Shown here piece after piece: positions 48,301 through 57,500 of a stretch of DNA of 64,000 nucleotides. The notes beneath the pieces were generated by a model, which saw only the letters and a list, made by a program, of their open reading frames with translations, made no database searches and was not told the origin of the DNA. Position numbers and translations under genes: made by a program. Every line of letters begins with the position of its first letter. Position 1 is the first letter of the stretch. Origin of the DNA: Owenia fusiformis (Eukaryota > Annelida > Polychaeta > Sabellida > Oweniidae); assembly GCA_903813345.2 (NCBI GenBank), contig CAIIXF020000006.1, forward strand, positions 6,624,989 through 6,688,988, in the 5' to 3' direction.

Positions 48301-50317
48301 TGTTTTCCCGAAATTGTCCCACTTCATCCCAATTATTTTTATCCCAGAATTTATCCCTAAATTTTTATTCCTAAATTTATCCCTAATTTATCCCTAAATT
48401 TTCATCGCAAAATTTATCCCAATTTGATCCAATTTTGTTATGATACTGTGAACACGGATGTTGTTCAAATAAATAGGGATACACATTTCAACTTTTACTT
48501 GAACTTGTCCCGAAACTAAGTTAATGAAAACATCAAATCAAACTATTGATTCTTAGACTGTATTCTGTTTACGACCCCCAAACCACGCTACCACACGAGG
48601 GTCGTGACAAAAGGACCAGATTTGATACGCAGAATGATTTTAGACAGTAATAATTTTAATAAATAATTTTAATGACAATAAAATAATTTTAATGACATTT
48701 TTGACATCTTTGACATTTTTCATCAAAATATTTGTTTTTCTTAAATCTGTGTCCATGCAAGGTTTTCAGGGAAATGAAATTATTTATCAGTCCCATCGAA
48801 AAATCGAGACATATGAACATTTTATTTTGATTTCATAGTTGCTCAGAGGGGAGGTTTATCATTACCATGCTAAGCTCATCATGAAGGATGCCTTTACGGG
48901 AGGTGCTTTTGTGTGGCATCAAGATTATGGGTAAGTGGGAGCTTTGTAGCAGACGGATTATGGGTCATGAGAGCAGTTTGACTGTTCACGCTTTTTATAG
49001 CAATCGCTCTTTGAATCATAAAGTACAATAGCCCCCTTTGTCTCAACGTTTTCTTTCATTTGATCGGCAGATTGTATAATCCTTGGATTTTACATAATGC
49101 TTTGCTGTGGATTTGTTTTACGGGTCGATTGTTGTGGAGTTCTTTTCTTTGTTACCTTGGTAATATCAGTATCAATTGATTCAAAAATTCCAATCCCATT
49201 TTCTAGTTACTGGTATAACAATGGGTGCATATTTCCTAATATGGGAACAACTTGGACTGCCATCGATAGAGCTGACAAAAATAACGGATGTCTGAAGGTA
49301 CTTCCAGCTTCATGAAATAGGGTTTCATTTAATGATTAAATTATCCATGGGCTAGCTGAGCTGGATTTATATATATTGTTGTCTTATCCAATATTTTTCA
49401 AAATATAGAAATTGAAACTTTCCATTTTTGTCTCATTCAATGTGTTTTGTACTTTAAAAATGTCTGAAACAACCTTAACTTCATCCTTGATAGATCATCC
49501 CAGGTTCTCACAAGATAGGGCGTTTAGATCACATTAGAGTCGGAACACAAGTGGGCGCAGACATTGCCCGTGTGGAAGAGATCTCCAAAGTTTGTCCTGT
49601 CATCCAACCAGAGTTGGACCCTGGAGATGCCATGTTCTTCCACTGTAACATCCTACATAGGAGTGACCAGAATAACAGTGCAAACAGACGCTGGGGCTAT
49701 CTTTGCTGCTACAACAGAGCTGACAATAGTCCATATAAAGAGGACTCTCCCCACCCTGCATACTCTAAACTAGACCAGGTACACATATCAAATATCGTCT
49801 TTTTCAAGGCCCTTTGACGTGGATACAGGGTGTCTATAAAGTCTCTTTGCAATTACAATTACAATTACAATACAAAGTATGTGTAAAGCGTGAAGAGACT
49901 TTATGATCACCATGTATTATTATGAACCTTTCTTTTTTCTCAAGAATCTGAATTATTTTTTTATATCTCTTTAGTGTTTTGTTCTCCCCTATTCTAATCC
50001 ATAATTATCGACCATTTCTCGACAAGTTGCATAATAGTAGATATATTGATAAACAGGACGTGTGTTTTATATTAGTGCAAAGAACGTTCTAGTATATTAT
50101 GTAATATATGTATAATATTGACCATATTAATTATATGATATTGACCACGTTGTTTAATATTGACCATATTGTATAATATTGACCATAATGATTATTATTT
50201 CAGCTACCTAACTCATCTATTCGAGATTGTGATATCACGAAAGTAGCAGCTACAAGAGACTATTACAAACCGTCCAAAAACTCTGCCTTTTATCAAGTGC
50301 CAGCAAAAATAAATTGA
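39343..50317 (+). CDS. Phytanoyl-CoA dioxygenase (PhyH) family protein, Fe(II)/2-oxoglutarate oxygenase
   Basis: Exons up to 39645, then 48839-48930, 49207-49297, 49494-49778 and 50204-50317 join in frame across GT...AG introns and end in TGA. From the in-frame ATG at 39343 the product is 294 residues. A CAG just before 39371 may instead be an acceptor (phase 1), in which case an upstream exon is unseen. The N-terminus has [13 protein letters not shown], the usual PhyH opening. The iron triad is complete: WHQD gives H128 and D130, and FHCNILHRS gives H217; R228, 11 residues later, fits the 2-oxoglutarate-binding Arg. NNGCLK followed by IIPGSHK is also typical. These enzymes hydroxylate small-molecule or lipid substrates; the substrate here is unknown, and I see no peroxisomal or signal sequence. 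Intron 1 is 9.2 kb and holds an antisense LINE. A divergent PhyH gene lies 4 kb downstream. Confidence 0.9.
40290..41031. mobile_element. ~740-bp element with CCAGACATGGAAAAC inverted ends
   Basis: GGCCAGACATGGAAAACA on the left and TTTTCCATGTCTGGTC on the right are inverted. Inside, a ~140-bp unit is tandemly doubled (about 40520-40662 and 40665-40800), each copy with ATTTGACAAGGT, ATGTAACTT and ACATCCCC. A C-run follows at about 40793. No transposase; in the intron of the first PhyH gene. Confidence 0.55.
41701..45483 (-). CDS. LINE ORF2: 2A-led APE endonuclease and reverse transcriptase polyprotein (1260 aa)
   Basis: Residues about 43-130 contain several strongly hydrophobic segments ([41 protein letters not shown]), unusual for a LINE protein. 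Residues 147-154 read DIEQNPGP, the 2A ribosome-skipping consensus. The APE-type endonuclease follows (about 158-385: FSNINS at 162, GGDFNAR at 301, GTDHCSTL near 373). The reverse transcriptase covers about 640-930, with YRPICLL (673), [12 protein letters not shown] (708), [13 protein letters not shown] (742), [19 protein letters not shown] (821) and the catalytic YADD (852-855). A CxC...H...C motif ([17 protein letters not shown]) lies near 1176-1192. If the 2A works, the membrane-like leader is released and the endonuclease-RT begins at Pro154. The enzyme nicks target DNA and reverse-transcribes the element RNA. Confidence 0.93.
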   Translation of the reverse strand: MIMGVDLTTWRGRIGAFSNRFGFSQPKSSTNYSLQGICVAGNFHYSYYCLLSLVVVLSMVIVITYLKWIFVMLIISILTLHYLTALLLAISIMSITRKHTRFTMSPRNIILMFAVASSILVMVPGLFTIGNFANPNIIRLLLSLSNDIEQNPGPKDYINVLFSNINSIAADNNARFDCLKLYLKEENIHIAGLSEVGTNINTSDYNIDGYHTLDLNLYNTSGRGLLVYIHESLSFKVRNDLNVGLNDCIWLEVKVQNKSFLYGLFYRSPSQLAATRDQYMFNLNANIENVLKRNSDLIVLGGDFNARSKKWWPDDVNSNVGNLLYDICVNNSLTQFIEEPTRITTQSKSCLDLIFSNFPGRILKTEVKPPIGGTDHCSTLASLDVSLPNKQNVVTKRSWLYSEANAINLNQAVKDFDWNSIYLQDDVNKITSDFTTALFHIFESHIPSKVTTLKTSDMPWFNKDIKSALNKKDKLYKKMKKDSNDLNINQFKKQNEYLTKLITDSKNNYQDKLCNNLDEEAANGLNYWTIIKKLIGTKFSTGIPLLEINDKIIDDDLGKANAFLNKFMTKFHHNIIDKSLPPCPMKTNESLTYINISRKNINDNLRNLNSSKKGGEDNITNKMLKLVADSIDVELVKLFTIFLETNTFPDCWKLGIIVPIYKNKNSKTDPSNYRPICLLNNLSKLFERIIYTAIFDHVSSKNLIYENQSGFLPGHNTQKQLFSIVNMLADNFDSNLATRGIFLDVEGAFDAVPHFLLLHKMKSYGLGNNIIELLTSYLTDRKLKVRINDTYSDISCNAETGANIPQNLQNRDSRSYEINSGVPQGSILGPLLFLLYINDLADSVHNCKLFLYADDSSIFLTVPKNESVETTNQKIQSDINEMANWSTKWKLKFKASKSKEVIFQSKHTRKVKKQIPGTMNNEQIPLVNSHKHLGIILDKHLSFEEHINSVITRCNKMLNPLKALKFSVRSKHLQTIYMAFILPHLEYGNIIFDSANLNLLASLDRVQYRAGLIVSGCIQGSNSEKVMACLGWRSLSNRRKEKKLVFMFDFVNNYKMPSYVSNVFEQYKNQVTHQRLRRSNDFKIPFKASAKLRKFTALSSIKLWDNLPDELKQAHSRNSFKYKIRTFLNGKKKEFTTPRLNLSRDKEIVLNKTRCDLIFRQHLFTHNFKNIPNAKCKCGHSTESTKHLLLHCPLFNTQRLNFHRELGGLPSFNLNSFNNRKQEDRVDFLLFADPSLDTITNKKAIELTAEFLHSIVKEVK
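45022..45045 (-). other. 2A-like ribosome-skipping motif (DIEQNPGP) in LINE ORF2
   Basis: The minus-strand codons for residues 147-154 of ORF2 spell D-I-E-Q-N-P-G-P, which fits the D-(V/I)-E-x-N-P-G-P signature exactly. Upstream residues ([10 protein letters not shown]) supply the helical, Leu-rich context 2A needs. Skipping would occur between Gly153 and Pro154, just before the endonuclease domain. 2A motifs at this place are known in some animal and trypanosome non-LTR elements. Confidence 0.88.
46757..47587 (-). CDS. LINE ORF1: coiled-coil RNA-binding protein (276 aa)
   Basis: Residues 1-75 are Ser/Asp/Glu-rich with a basic patch (KPSKKRTK). About 78-135 form a likely coiled coil ([19 protein letters not shown]...LRQLK). 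This is followed by [11 protein letters not shown] and a segment with [20 protein letters not shown], which fits the L1-type ORF1 RRM and C-terminal domain (Transposase_22-like). ORF1 proteins bind element RNA and act as nucleic-acid chaperones. No premature stop. Its distance from ORF2 is larger than usual. Confidence 0.85.
   Translation of the reverse strand: MSTDSNQSRMTDFLTSTPASANNGGIQDGGVSAIKPSKKRTKIDRSGEKDELSESEYEHDGSDDNEDDEEMSNKDLKVFIKNMFTKFDARWFKVQQKVKKLETEHKSLKAKFEVMENDLRQLKLDSNHNNQYSRKNNINIHGISESNGSETVDQCTDLVVETLKNKNIPISRDMVEIAHRVPGQPKPGVTRKIIVRLRLRSHKDIVMKNKKLLKGSPIRIYEDASPLNGKLLYDLRKHKDVENSWMTNGKVLAKLKSGRTRAFDILDHVGEDSELS
47661..48334. other. Intron of first PhyH gene, nothing recognised
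   Basis: Between the LINE 5' region and a minisatellite. Part may still be LINE 5' untranslated region. No ORF or motif supported. Confidence 0.35.
48335..48430. repeat. Degenerate ATTTATCCCTAA-type minisatellite
   Basis: About eight diverged copies of a 10-14-bp TTTATCCCTAAA-like unit lie in tandem in intron 1 of the first PhyH gene. Confidence 0.6.
49826..49914. mobile_element. 89-bp minimal mariner-type MITE
   Basis: CAGGGTGTCTATAAAGTCTC at the left and an imperfect inverse (GAGACTTTATGATCACCATG) at the right, each flanked by TA. The interior contains an (ACAATT)n run. It sits in the last intron of the first PhyH gene, about 50 bp after the donor. Confidence 0.7.
50095..50198. repeat. 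~22-bp tandem repeat around ATATTGACCATATT
   Basis: Five diverged copies of TAATATTGACCATATTGTA precede the acceptor of the last PhyH exon and form most of its polypyrimidine-poor upstream region. Confidence 0.65.
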
Positions 50318-52035
50318 CGTTTTTATACAGTAATTTTACAATAGTGTGTCGAACAAAGTCAGGATGCCACTACTGGACGTCCAATATTAGCATATGATCC
50401 CTTGAACATCAGTTGCGCATAACTTAGTTCACTTCATCATTCATAGGACGGCTTTCAAATCATATTGGAATCTATGACAATGGGACAATGTAATGACTGT
50501 CAAAGCACTTCTTTCGAAATGTTAAGACATACATTAGTACGGAAGGTTCGTCATCACAAATCAAAAATCGGAAATGGATAAAATGATTAACGAGGTTCCC
50601 ATGCGATTCGATGGAAATCAAAAAACATATATACTTATTGTATGCTTATGTATTGTCTTCAATTGTTATAGTTGTTGTATTTTTTTTACCACCAACGAAG
50701 CTGAGCAATACCACTTGGGTATATCCCGTGTATGTACGGTCCTAATTTACTTACTTAGCCCGGAAGACAGACCTAGAAACCCCTCCTTGAAGGATCCCAG
50801 TGTGCGTTCATTTGCACTTATACATAATCATTCAAGTACACACCAAAGCATTTTGTACGAGTTGTGGACCACTAAGAAATCAGAATGTAAATGTATTGAA
50901 TTGTACTATTGTATTGTGTCATTTATTCCAACATTTTAGTTCTAAAGTGTTTTAGTACAAACATATTTGTAATCAATAAGCATTTTTTTAAATCATTTTC
51001 CTTGCATGCATTATGTTCTCCAATAGTATAGTTTCCATATAGCTTTTGAAATCTCGCCAAATCTCGTTTTTCGTGAGATTTTAAGAGACTTGCATATTAG
51101 ACCTCTAATGACTTACATTACCTTCTTTTAAATGGTATATTTGAATTCAGTGGAATGTTTTCTCCTAAAATAGCTTTGATTTACACAGTTATGTAATTTG
51201 AATAATTTTCTATGACAATTTAAAAAAAGTTGGGCCAAATGTCCATAGATGCAATGCTAAAATTCTTTAAAACCGTGGATTATTTGTATGTCAATCAACA
51301 TTAGCATGTTTAATCACAACATGTTCATAAACAGGGTCATCATGTGGTATATCATTCAAGTTTTATACAGATTCAACAAACACACTTTGATAAATCATGA
51401 AATTAAGCCACTTTTCCAAGATTTTAGCATGTAAGTGAATGGAGCTCTAGCCAGAGTTAAAAGCTGAATAAAAGATGGCAGCACGAGATTTCATTGATTT
51501 TTCTGCTATTTAGAAACTATCCTATTCAAACGAGAGCTAGAGGAGTTTATCTCTCACATCTGAAGAATAAATTTAAAATGCTGATGAATATTTCTTTCGT
51601 TGCCCCACTTTGTTTTTTACCAGTAAAGGGTCCATTGTCTTTAAAAGAAACATCTTATCCTGACATGCGTAGCAACAAAAATCATAGAATTTAAAATGTA
51701 ACTGTATCTTGCCCTTCGTAGTAGTAATTTTGGCTATTCAGACTGTACATTCTATAGACTACTAGTAACATACTTGAAATAGTTTCTATTCATTATCTAT
51801 TGAATATTACTTAATTTGAATACAAAAGCTTGTACTCTTTATGTGGCCATTTACCAACTGGACTACCCTTTGTATTCGTCCGACTTCACTTCTTAAAAGA
51901 GAGCTCCGTCTTCAGTTTATATGTAGTTTACAACTAGACTCTGCACGCAGGGTACAACTGGACTAGAACAATCACATGCACTGAATAGTGCAGAAGATAA
52001 ACAGAATTGTAACTTGTAATAGATCTTTGACTCGT
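50318..52035. other. PhyH 3' flank and intergenic, no further gene
   Basis: An ORF at 50574-50939 (121 codons) lies in the probable 3' untranslated region and has no recognisable motif. The rest shows no exon, RNA gene or clear repeat apart from the CTTCTTAAAAGAGAGCT word near 51890. Confidence 0.4.
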
Positions 52036-54415
52036 TTAATGATTAACCTGTTTGCAAAAAGAGAGGCAAAAAGAGGCAGCGAGAGGCAAAAACCTTAAAA
52101 AGAATAATTAAAAACTCTCAGAAAATGTATTATAATAACTGATTTCAAAAATCCCAAGGCAATATAAAAGCTAACTGGCAAATTTTAAATGAATTACTTC
52201 AAAGGAAAAATAAATCTTATAATATATCTGAATCTTTTCTCAACAATAACATTGAAATTAATGATAAACAACAAATTGCAAATCAATTTAACAATTTCTT
52301 CTCAACCATAGGTGAAAATCTTGCTTCCAAAATTCCAAATTCAAAAAAGAATCCTCTTGACTTTATGCAGAACATGGGACAAACAGAATCAACATTATTT
52401 CTTAATCCAGTATCTATTGATGAAATCAAAACTGAAATATTTAATTTGAAAAGTTCAGCTGCAGGTCTTGATGATTTTAAGCCATTTGTCATAAAGGAGT
52501 GTGGCAATACACTTTTACAACCACTTCTGCATATTTTTAATCTCTCATTTAGTAATGGTGTTTTTCCTGATCATCTTAAAGTTGCCAAAGTCATTCCTAT
52601 CTACAAAAAAGAAAATGTAAAATTGTTTACAAATTATCGCCCTATCTCTGTCCTTCCTGTCTTTTCTAAAATACTTGAAAAACTAATGCACAGAAGATTC
52701 TCTACCTTCATTGACAAAATGGAAATTTTATATACAAATCAATTTGGATTTAGAGAAAAAAAGTCAACTTTTATGGCTGTTCTTAATTTTGTCGAAAAAA
52801 TAAGGAAATCTATTGATCAAGGTGAGTACTCAATTGGCCTTTTTTTGGATTTCTCCAAGGCATTTGACACTATTGACCACAAAATTCTCTTTCAAAAGTT
52901 ATATTTTTATGGTTTTCGTGGAACTTCACTTGATTTGATAAAAAGCTATTTTCAAATTAGAACCCAAAGTACTTTATACAAAGATGTCATCTCGGAACCA
53001 AACACTATTAGTTGTGGAATTCCCCAAGGCTCAATATTAGGTCCTCTTTTCTTTATTGTTTATATAAATGACATATACTTATCATCTCCGAGGTTATTTT
53101 TTGTACTTTTTGCCGACGACACTAATCTATTGATAAATGGTAAAAACCTTGATGAACTTAATAATATCTTGAACACAGAGTTAAAAAATATAGAAGAATG
53201 GTTGGTGACTAATAGACTTTCTTTAAATATTTCTAAAACCAAATACATTATTTTTACTTCAAGACAAAAACACTTAGATTCTAGCAATTTTAAGATATAC
53301 CTTAGTGACAACAAACTCCAACAAGTATCAAAAATAAATTTTTTAGGTATCATAATTGACCAACATTTGACTTGGAAAGAACATATCACTTCAGTTAACA
53401 TGAAAATCTCAAGGACTATAGGTATTTTGTATAACATAAAGCATATTCTGAATATCCAAGGCTTTTTGAGTATTTACTATTCTTTGATTTATTCTTACCT
53501 TATATATGGGAATCTTATCTGGGGGGCTGCGAATCCCACAACAATCAACCCGCTCCATTTGTCCCAAAAAAGGTTTGTACGCCTAGCAACAAACAGTGAT
53601 TACAGAGCTCATTCCACCCCACTTTTTGAAATGTTAAAATTACTCAATGTCTTTGATATTAATAAGCAAGTCAAATGTATATTTATGTTTAAATGGAAAA
53701 ATGACTTGGATAATTATAGGAGTATATACCCCCGTCTTTTTACAATGGTGCACGAAAAAAATCCCTATAATACCAGAAATAGAACGACTTATGACAAACC
53801 CAAAGCTCGAACAAATTATGGCAGATCATCTTTATCCTTTTCAATACCACAACTTTGGAACAATTTACCAGAAAGACTTAAAGAAATAAAAAGTATCTAT
53901 ATATTTAAAAAGGAACTGAAAAAACTGTTTTTGGAGAGCTATTAATTCACTTGATATTTTGTTTTGTTTTCTCCTCACTGCCCTCGCCATCACTCCCACC
54001 CCTTCTCTTGTGTATTCCTTTTTGTCCTCTTCTATTACTGGACATAACATATCTCTCAGTTTATCAGATTCTTATTTTTATAATCAAACACAGTTTTGAT
54101 TCTTTTGATTTGTTTGATATTTATTTATTTTTGACATAGCCTGTTTACAGCTTCCATCTATCAACCTCTCATCATGTATGTTTGTATTCAATGGGTCTCT
54201 TCTCAGATGTGACAAGCAAAAAATGAACATTTGTATGGTTGAATGCAAAGACAAGTCCCCAACTGCACATTAACAGGTATGACAACACACAACTTTTATT
54301 GTAAAAATTTGTTGGGAATATACACTTTTTAAGTGTCACCCACTCATACATTGTATATTTGTGTGAATTTAAAAAAGGAAATAAACATAAACATAAACAT
54401 AAACATAAACCTTGT
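52036..54415 (+). mobile_element. 5'-truncated LINE (RT part) with (ATAAAC)n tail
   Basis: Coding similarity starts abruptly around 52036-52060 in the linker before the reverse transcriptase. An in-frame TGA at 52140 breaks it, and it then runs open to 53945. A ~430-bp 3' region ends in AAATAAACATAAACATAAAC repeats at about 54378-54412, the short-unit 3' tail typical of CR1/L2-type elements. No endonuclease is present, so this is a dead 5'-truncated insertion just upstream of the second PhyH gene. Confidence 0.85.
52143..53945 (+). pseudogene. LINE reverse transcriptase remnant
   Basis: The frame reads KANWQILNELL, then ATG at 52365, then [65 protein letters not shown] and the catalytic FADD (VLFADDTNLL). 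It ends with the C-terminal IPQLWNNLP segment common in CR1-like elements. The RT core itself has no stop, but the in-frame TGA at 52140 and the missing N-terminal half make it non-autonomous. It differs strongly from the LINE at 41.5-47.7 kb, so it is a separate family. Confidence 0.85.
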
Positions 54416-54509
54416 GAAGTTCTCATTGTATATATGAATAGATTAAACTACGAAATTCAAAGCAGGTTTGAACAATAGGACGAAGAAAGCGGAAGTCTAA
54501 TTGCCCATC

Positions 54510-57500
54510 ATGGCAGCCGAGGATTACCCGAACCCAGATGTATTTACAAAAATACCAGAACAGGTTTTAAAGAAAAAACCCGGACAGCTCTCAGACGAAC
54601 AGCTGAAATCATTTTTCGAAAAGGTAAGATGTTCAATTGTTCAGTTCGGCTTAGGTGCAAAAAGGGAAAGATTAAAAAGTTAAGAAAACTAAATCAAAAA
54701 AAGAACCAGTCACAAGGAAACACTCAATATTCCCAAACAAGGATCTGATACAAAGAAGCGATTTCTTGCACGCCTCCTCATCGCAATTTAGAACCATTGT
54801 TTCAATCCAAATATGTAATACACGTACAAGAACTTTGCTTAGAATTCGTGAGAGTGATAAGATATGGCGAATCGTGAATTTCAAACTAAAGTTCAGGACA
54901 TATGCCACATTTAAATGTAATGTCAAACTGAAAAAAACTTACTAGTAACCCCCCTATCACACCAAATTAGTTCTTACCCGTTCTTGCCAGTCCTACGAAA
55001 ACGTCGTAAAACGGGCTCAATCTGGCTGTGGTCGGGAAATATGTCAAAAATAATTAGCTACTTCGTTCATAAACAGTCTTCAATACGTCCATCTCATTCG
55101 CAGTTCGTTCTGGTCGCACCACATCGGCTTGCAACGTCGTATAACGCGTCCCTAACCCCCCTATCACACCAATCTAGTTCTTACCCGTTCTTGCCAGTCC
55201 TACGAAAACGTCGTAAAACGGGCTCAATCTGGCTGTGGTCGGGAAATATGTCTGAAATAATTAGCTTCTTCGTTCTTAAACAGTCTTCAATACGTCCATC
55301 TCGTTCGCAGTTCGTTCAGGTCGCACCACGTCGGTGTGCAACGTAGTAGAACGCGTCCCTTAGCCTAGAAGGTCAACATGACCTGATTACAGAACGGTAT
55401 GGTCGCCATCGAATTTTGAATCGATTCAAAATTCTAAAATCACATTCCCGTCTGAGAACGTTCATAAATAGACCTTAGAAAGTTGCAGCTACGTTCATTC
55501 CGTTCGCACACAGTTTAAAACCAGTTTTGAAGAACGTAGTGGCAACTTGTTTGGTGTGATAGCTATATTTTTGCTAACTCGTTCATAAGCAGTGTCAAAT
55601 ACGTTCTTAATCAGTTTAAACCCGTTTGCAATTAGTTCTACCTCGTTCTCAACACGTCCTCAGACAGTTCAACTCGTTGTTAAAACGTCCCTAGTAGGAT
55701 TGAAGTACGACGGTTCCGTTCGTAGTACGTCCAGTTCGTCGTTAGTACGTTGTCACTCGTTCTAATTGTAGAACGTGACGACCACGAGAACATTTTGAGC
55801 ATTGTTCTAGAGGACCTACCCGTTCGAGTACGTTCGATGAAGTTTGCAAATAGATCCCAAACGGTTCTTAGTAGGTCCAGTCCGTTCGTACACAGTTGAA
55901 GCCCGTTTTCGAGAACGTAGTGAGAACTAGTTTGGTGTGATAGTAGGGTTAGTCATGACCTGATTACAGAACGGTATGGTCGCCATCGAATTTTGAATCG
56001 AATCAAAGTTCTAAAATCACTTTCCCGTCTGAGAACGTTCATGAAGTTCGTAAATAGACCTTAGAAAGTTGCAGTTACGTTCATTCCGTTGGCACACAGT
56101 TTAAAACAGTTTTGAAGAACGCAGTGGCTACTTGTTTGGTGTGATAGCTATATTTTTGCTAACTCCTTCATAAACGGTCTTAAATACGTTCTTAATCAGT
56201 TTAAACCCGTTTGCAATTCGTTCAGCCTCGTTCTCAATACGTCCTCGGACAGTTCATCTCGTTGTTAAAACGTTCGACGTTCGACGTGGTTCTACGTACG
56301 TCCAGTTCGTTCGTACACAGGGTCTACTATCACACCAAACTAGTTTTCACTACGTTCTCGAAAACGGGCTTCAACTGTGTAGAATTTGTTTTTTTACAAA
56401 CTTAGAACATGCTCAAAATGTTCTCGTGGTCGATACGTTCTGCAATTAGAACGAGTGACAACGTACTAACGACGAGCTGGACGTACTACGAATTCGAACG
56501 GAACCGTCGTACTTCAATCATACTAGGGACGTTTTAACGACGAGTTGCACTGTCTGAGGACCTATTGAAAACGAGGTAGAACTAATTGCAAAAGGATTTA
56601 AATTGATTAAGAACGTATTTAAGACTGCTTATGAACGAGAGAAAATATAGCTATCACACCAAACAAGTTGCCACTGCGTTCTTCAAAACTGGTTTTAAAC
56701 TGTGTGCGAACGAAATGAATGTAGCTACAACGTCCTACGGTCTGTTTACGAACTTCATGGACTTTCCCGGACGGGGAATTTGATTTAGAATTTTGAATCG
56801 ATTCAAAATTCGATGGCGACCATACCGTTCTGTAATCAGGTCATCATGACCTTCTAGACTAAGGGACGCGTTATACGACGTTGTACACCGATTTGGTGCG
56901 ACCTGAACGAACTGCGAATGAGATGGACATATTGAAGACTGATTATGAACGAAGTAGCTAATTATTTTAGGCATATTTCCCGATCACAGCCAGATTGAGC
57001 ACGTTTTACGGCGTTTTCGTAGGACTGGCAAGAACGGGTAAGAACTAGTTTGGTGTGATAAGGGGGTAAGATACGTAGAGATGCATATTTCTCAGTTTTT
57101 TTATCGTTTAGGTGCGGAATATATCACTTTTATGAAAGCCAGCTTTAGCGACAAAGTCAAAATTTTCTTCGCCTCTTCTGTTCTTTCAATATAAGAGGGG
57201 CTTCTTGAAAGATAAGTTTGACTTTGAGACCGCCAAAAATCTGCTCTTTATGGAGTTTCTGTTATTCGATTAGTCTAGCTACAAGCCTCTGTAACCCCCT
57301 CCCCCAGCCCACCTCCTCTACTTGACTAAACGGCTTCTCACGCAGATTGAAATGGGGAGGGGGAGGGGGTCACAAGCTAGATTATTATTCGAATTACGTT
57401 AAACCCGGGCGTTAAGCCCACCATTTTCGAATTCGTTTCACGGGAATGGCGATTTGAAAAAACATCAAAGTCATCGATTTTCCACCTTATTGTAGCCTAA

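Noticed and set aside
50574-50939. 121-codon ORF with a hydrophobic N-terminal segment after PhyH-1
   Set aside because: It sits in the likely 3' untranslated region and I recognise no homology or splice context.
52140-52142. In-frame TGA in the truncated LINE as a possible readthrough or selenocysteine codon
   Set aside because: The element is 5'-truncated and dead; an ordinary nonsense change is the simplest reading.
54984-55346. 120-codon ORF with an internal repeat
   Set aside because: It lies in the 207-bp tandem duplication of the CTATCACACC composite repeat; the repeat length is divisible by three, which keeps the frame open.
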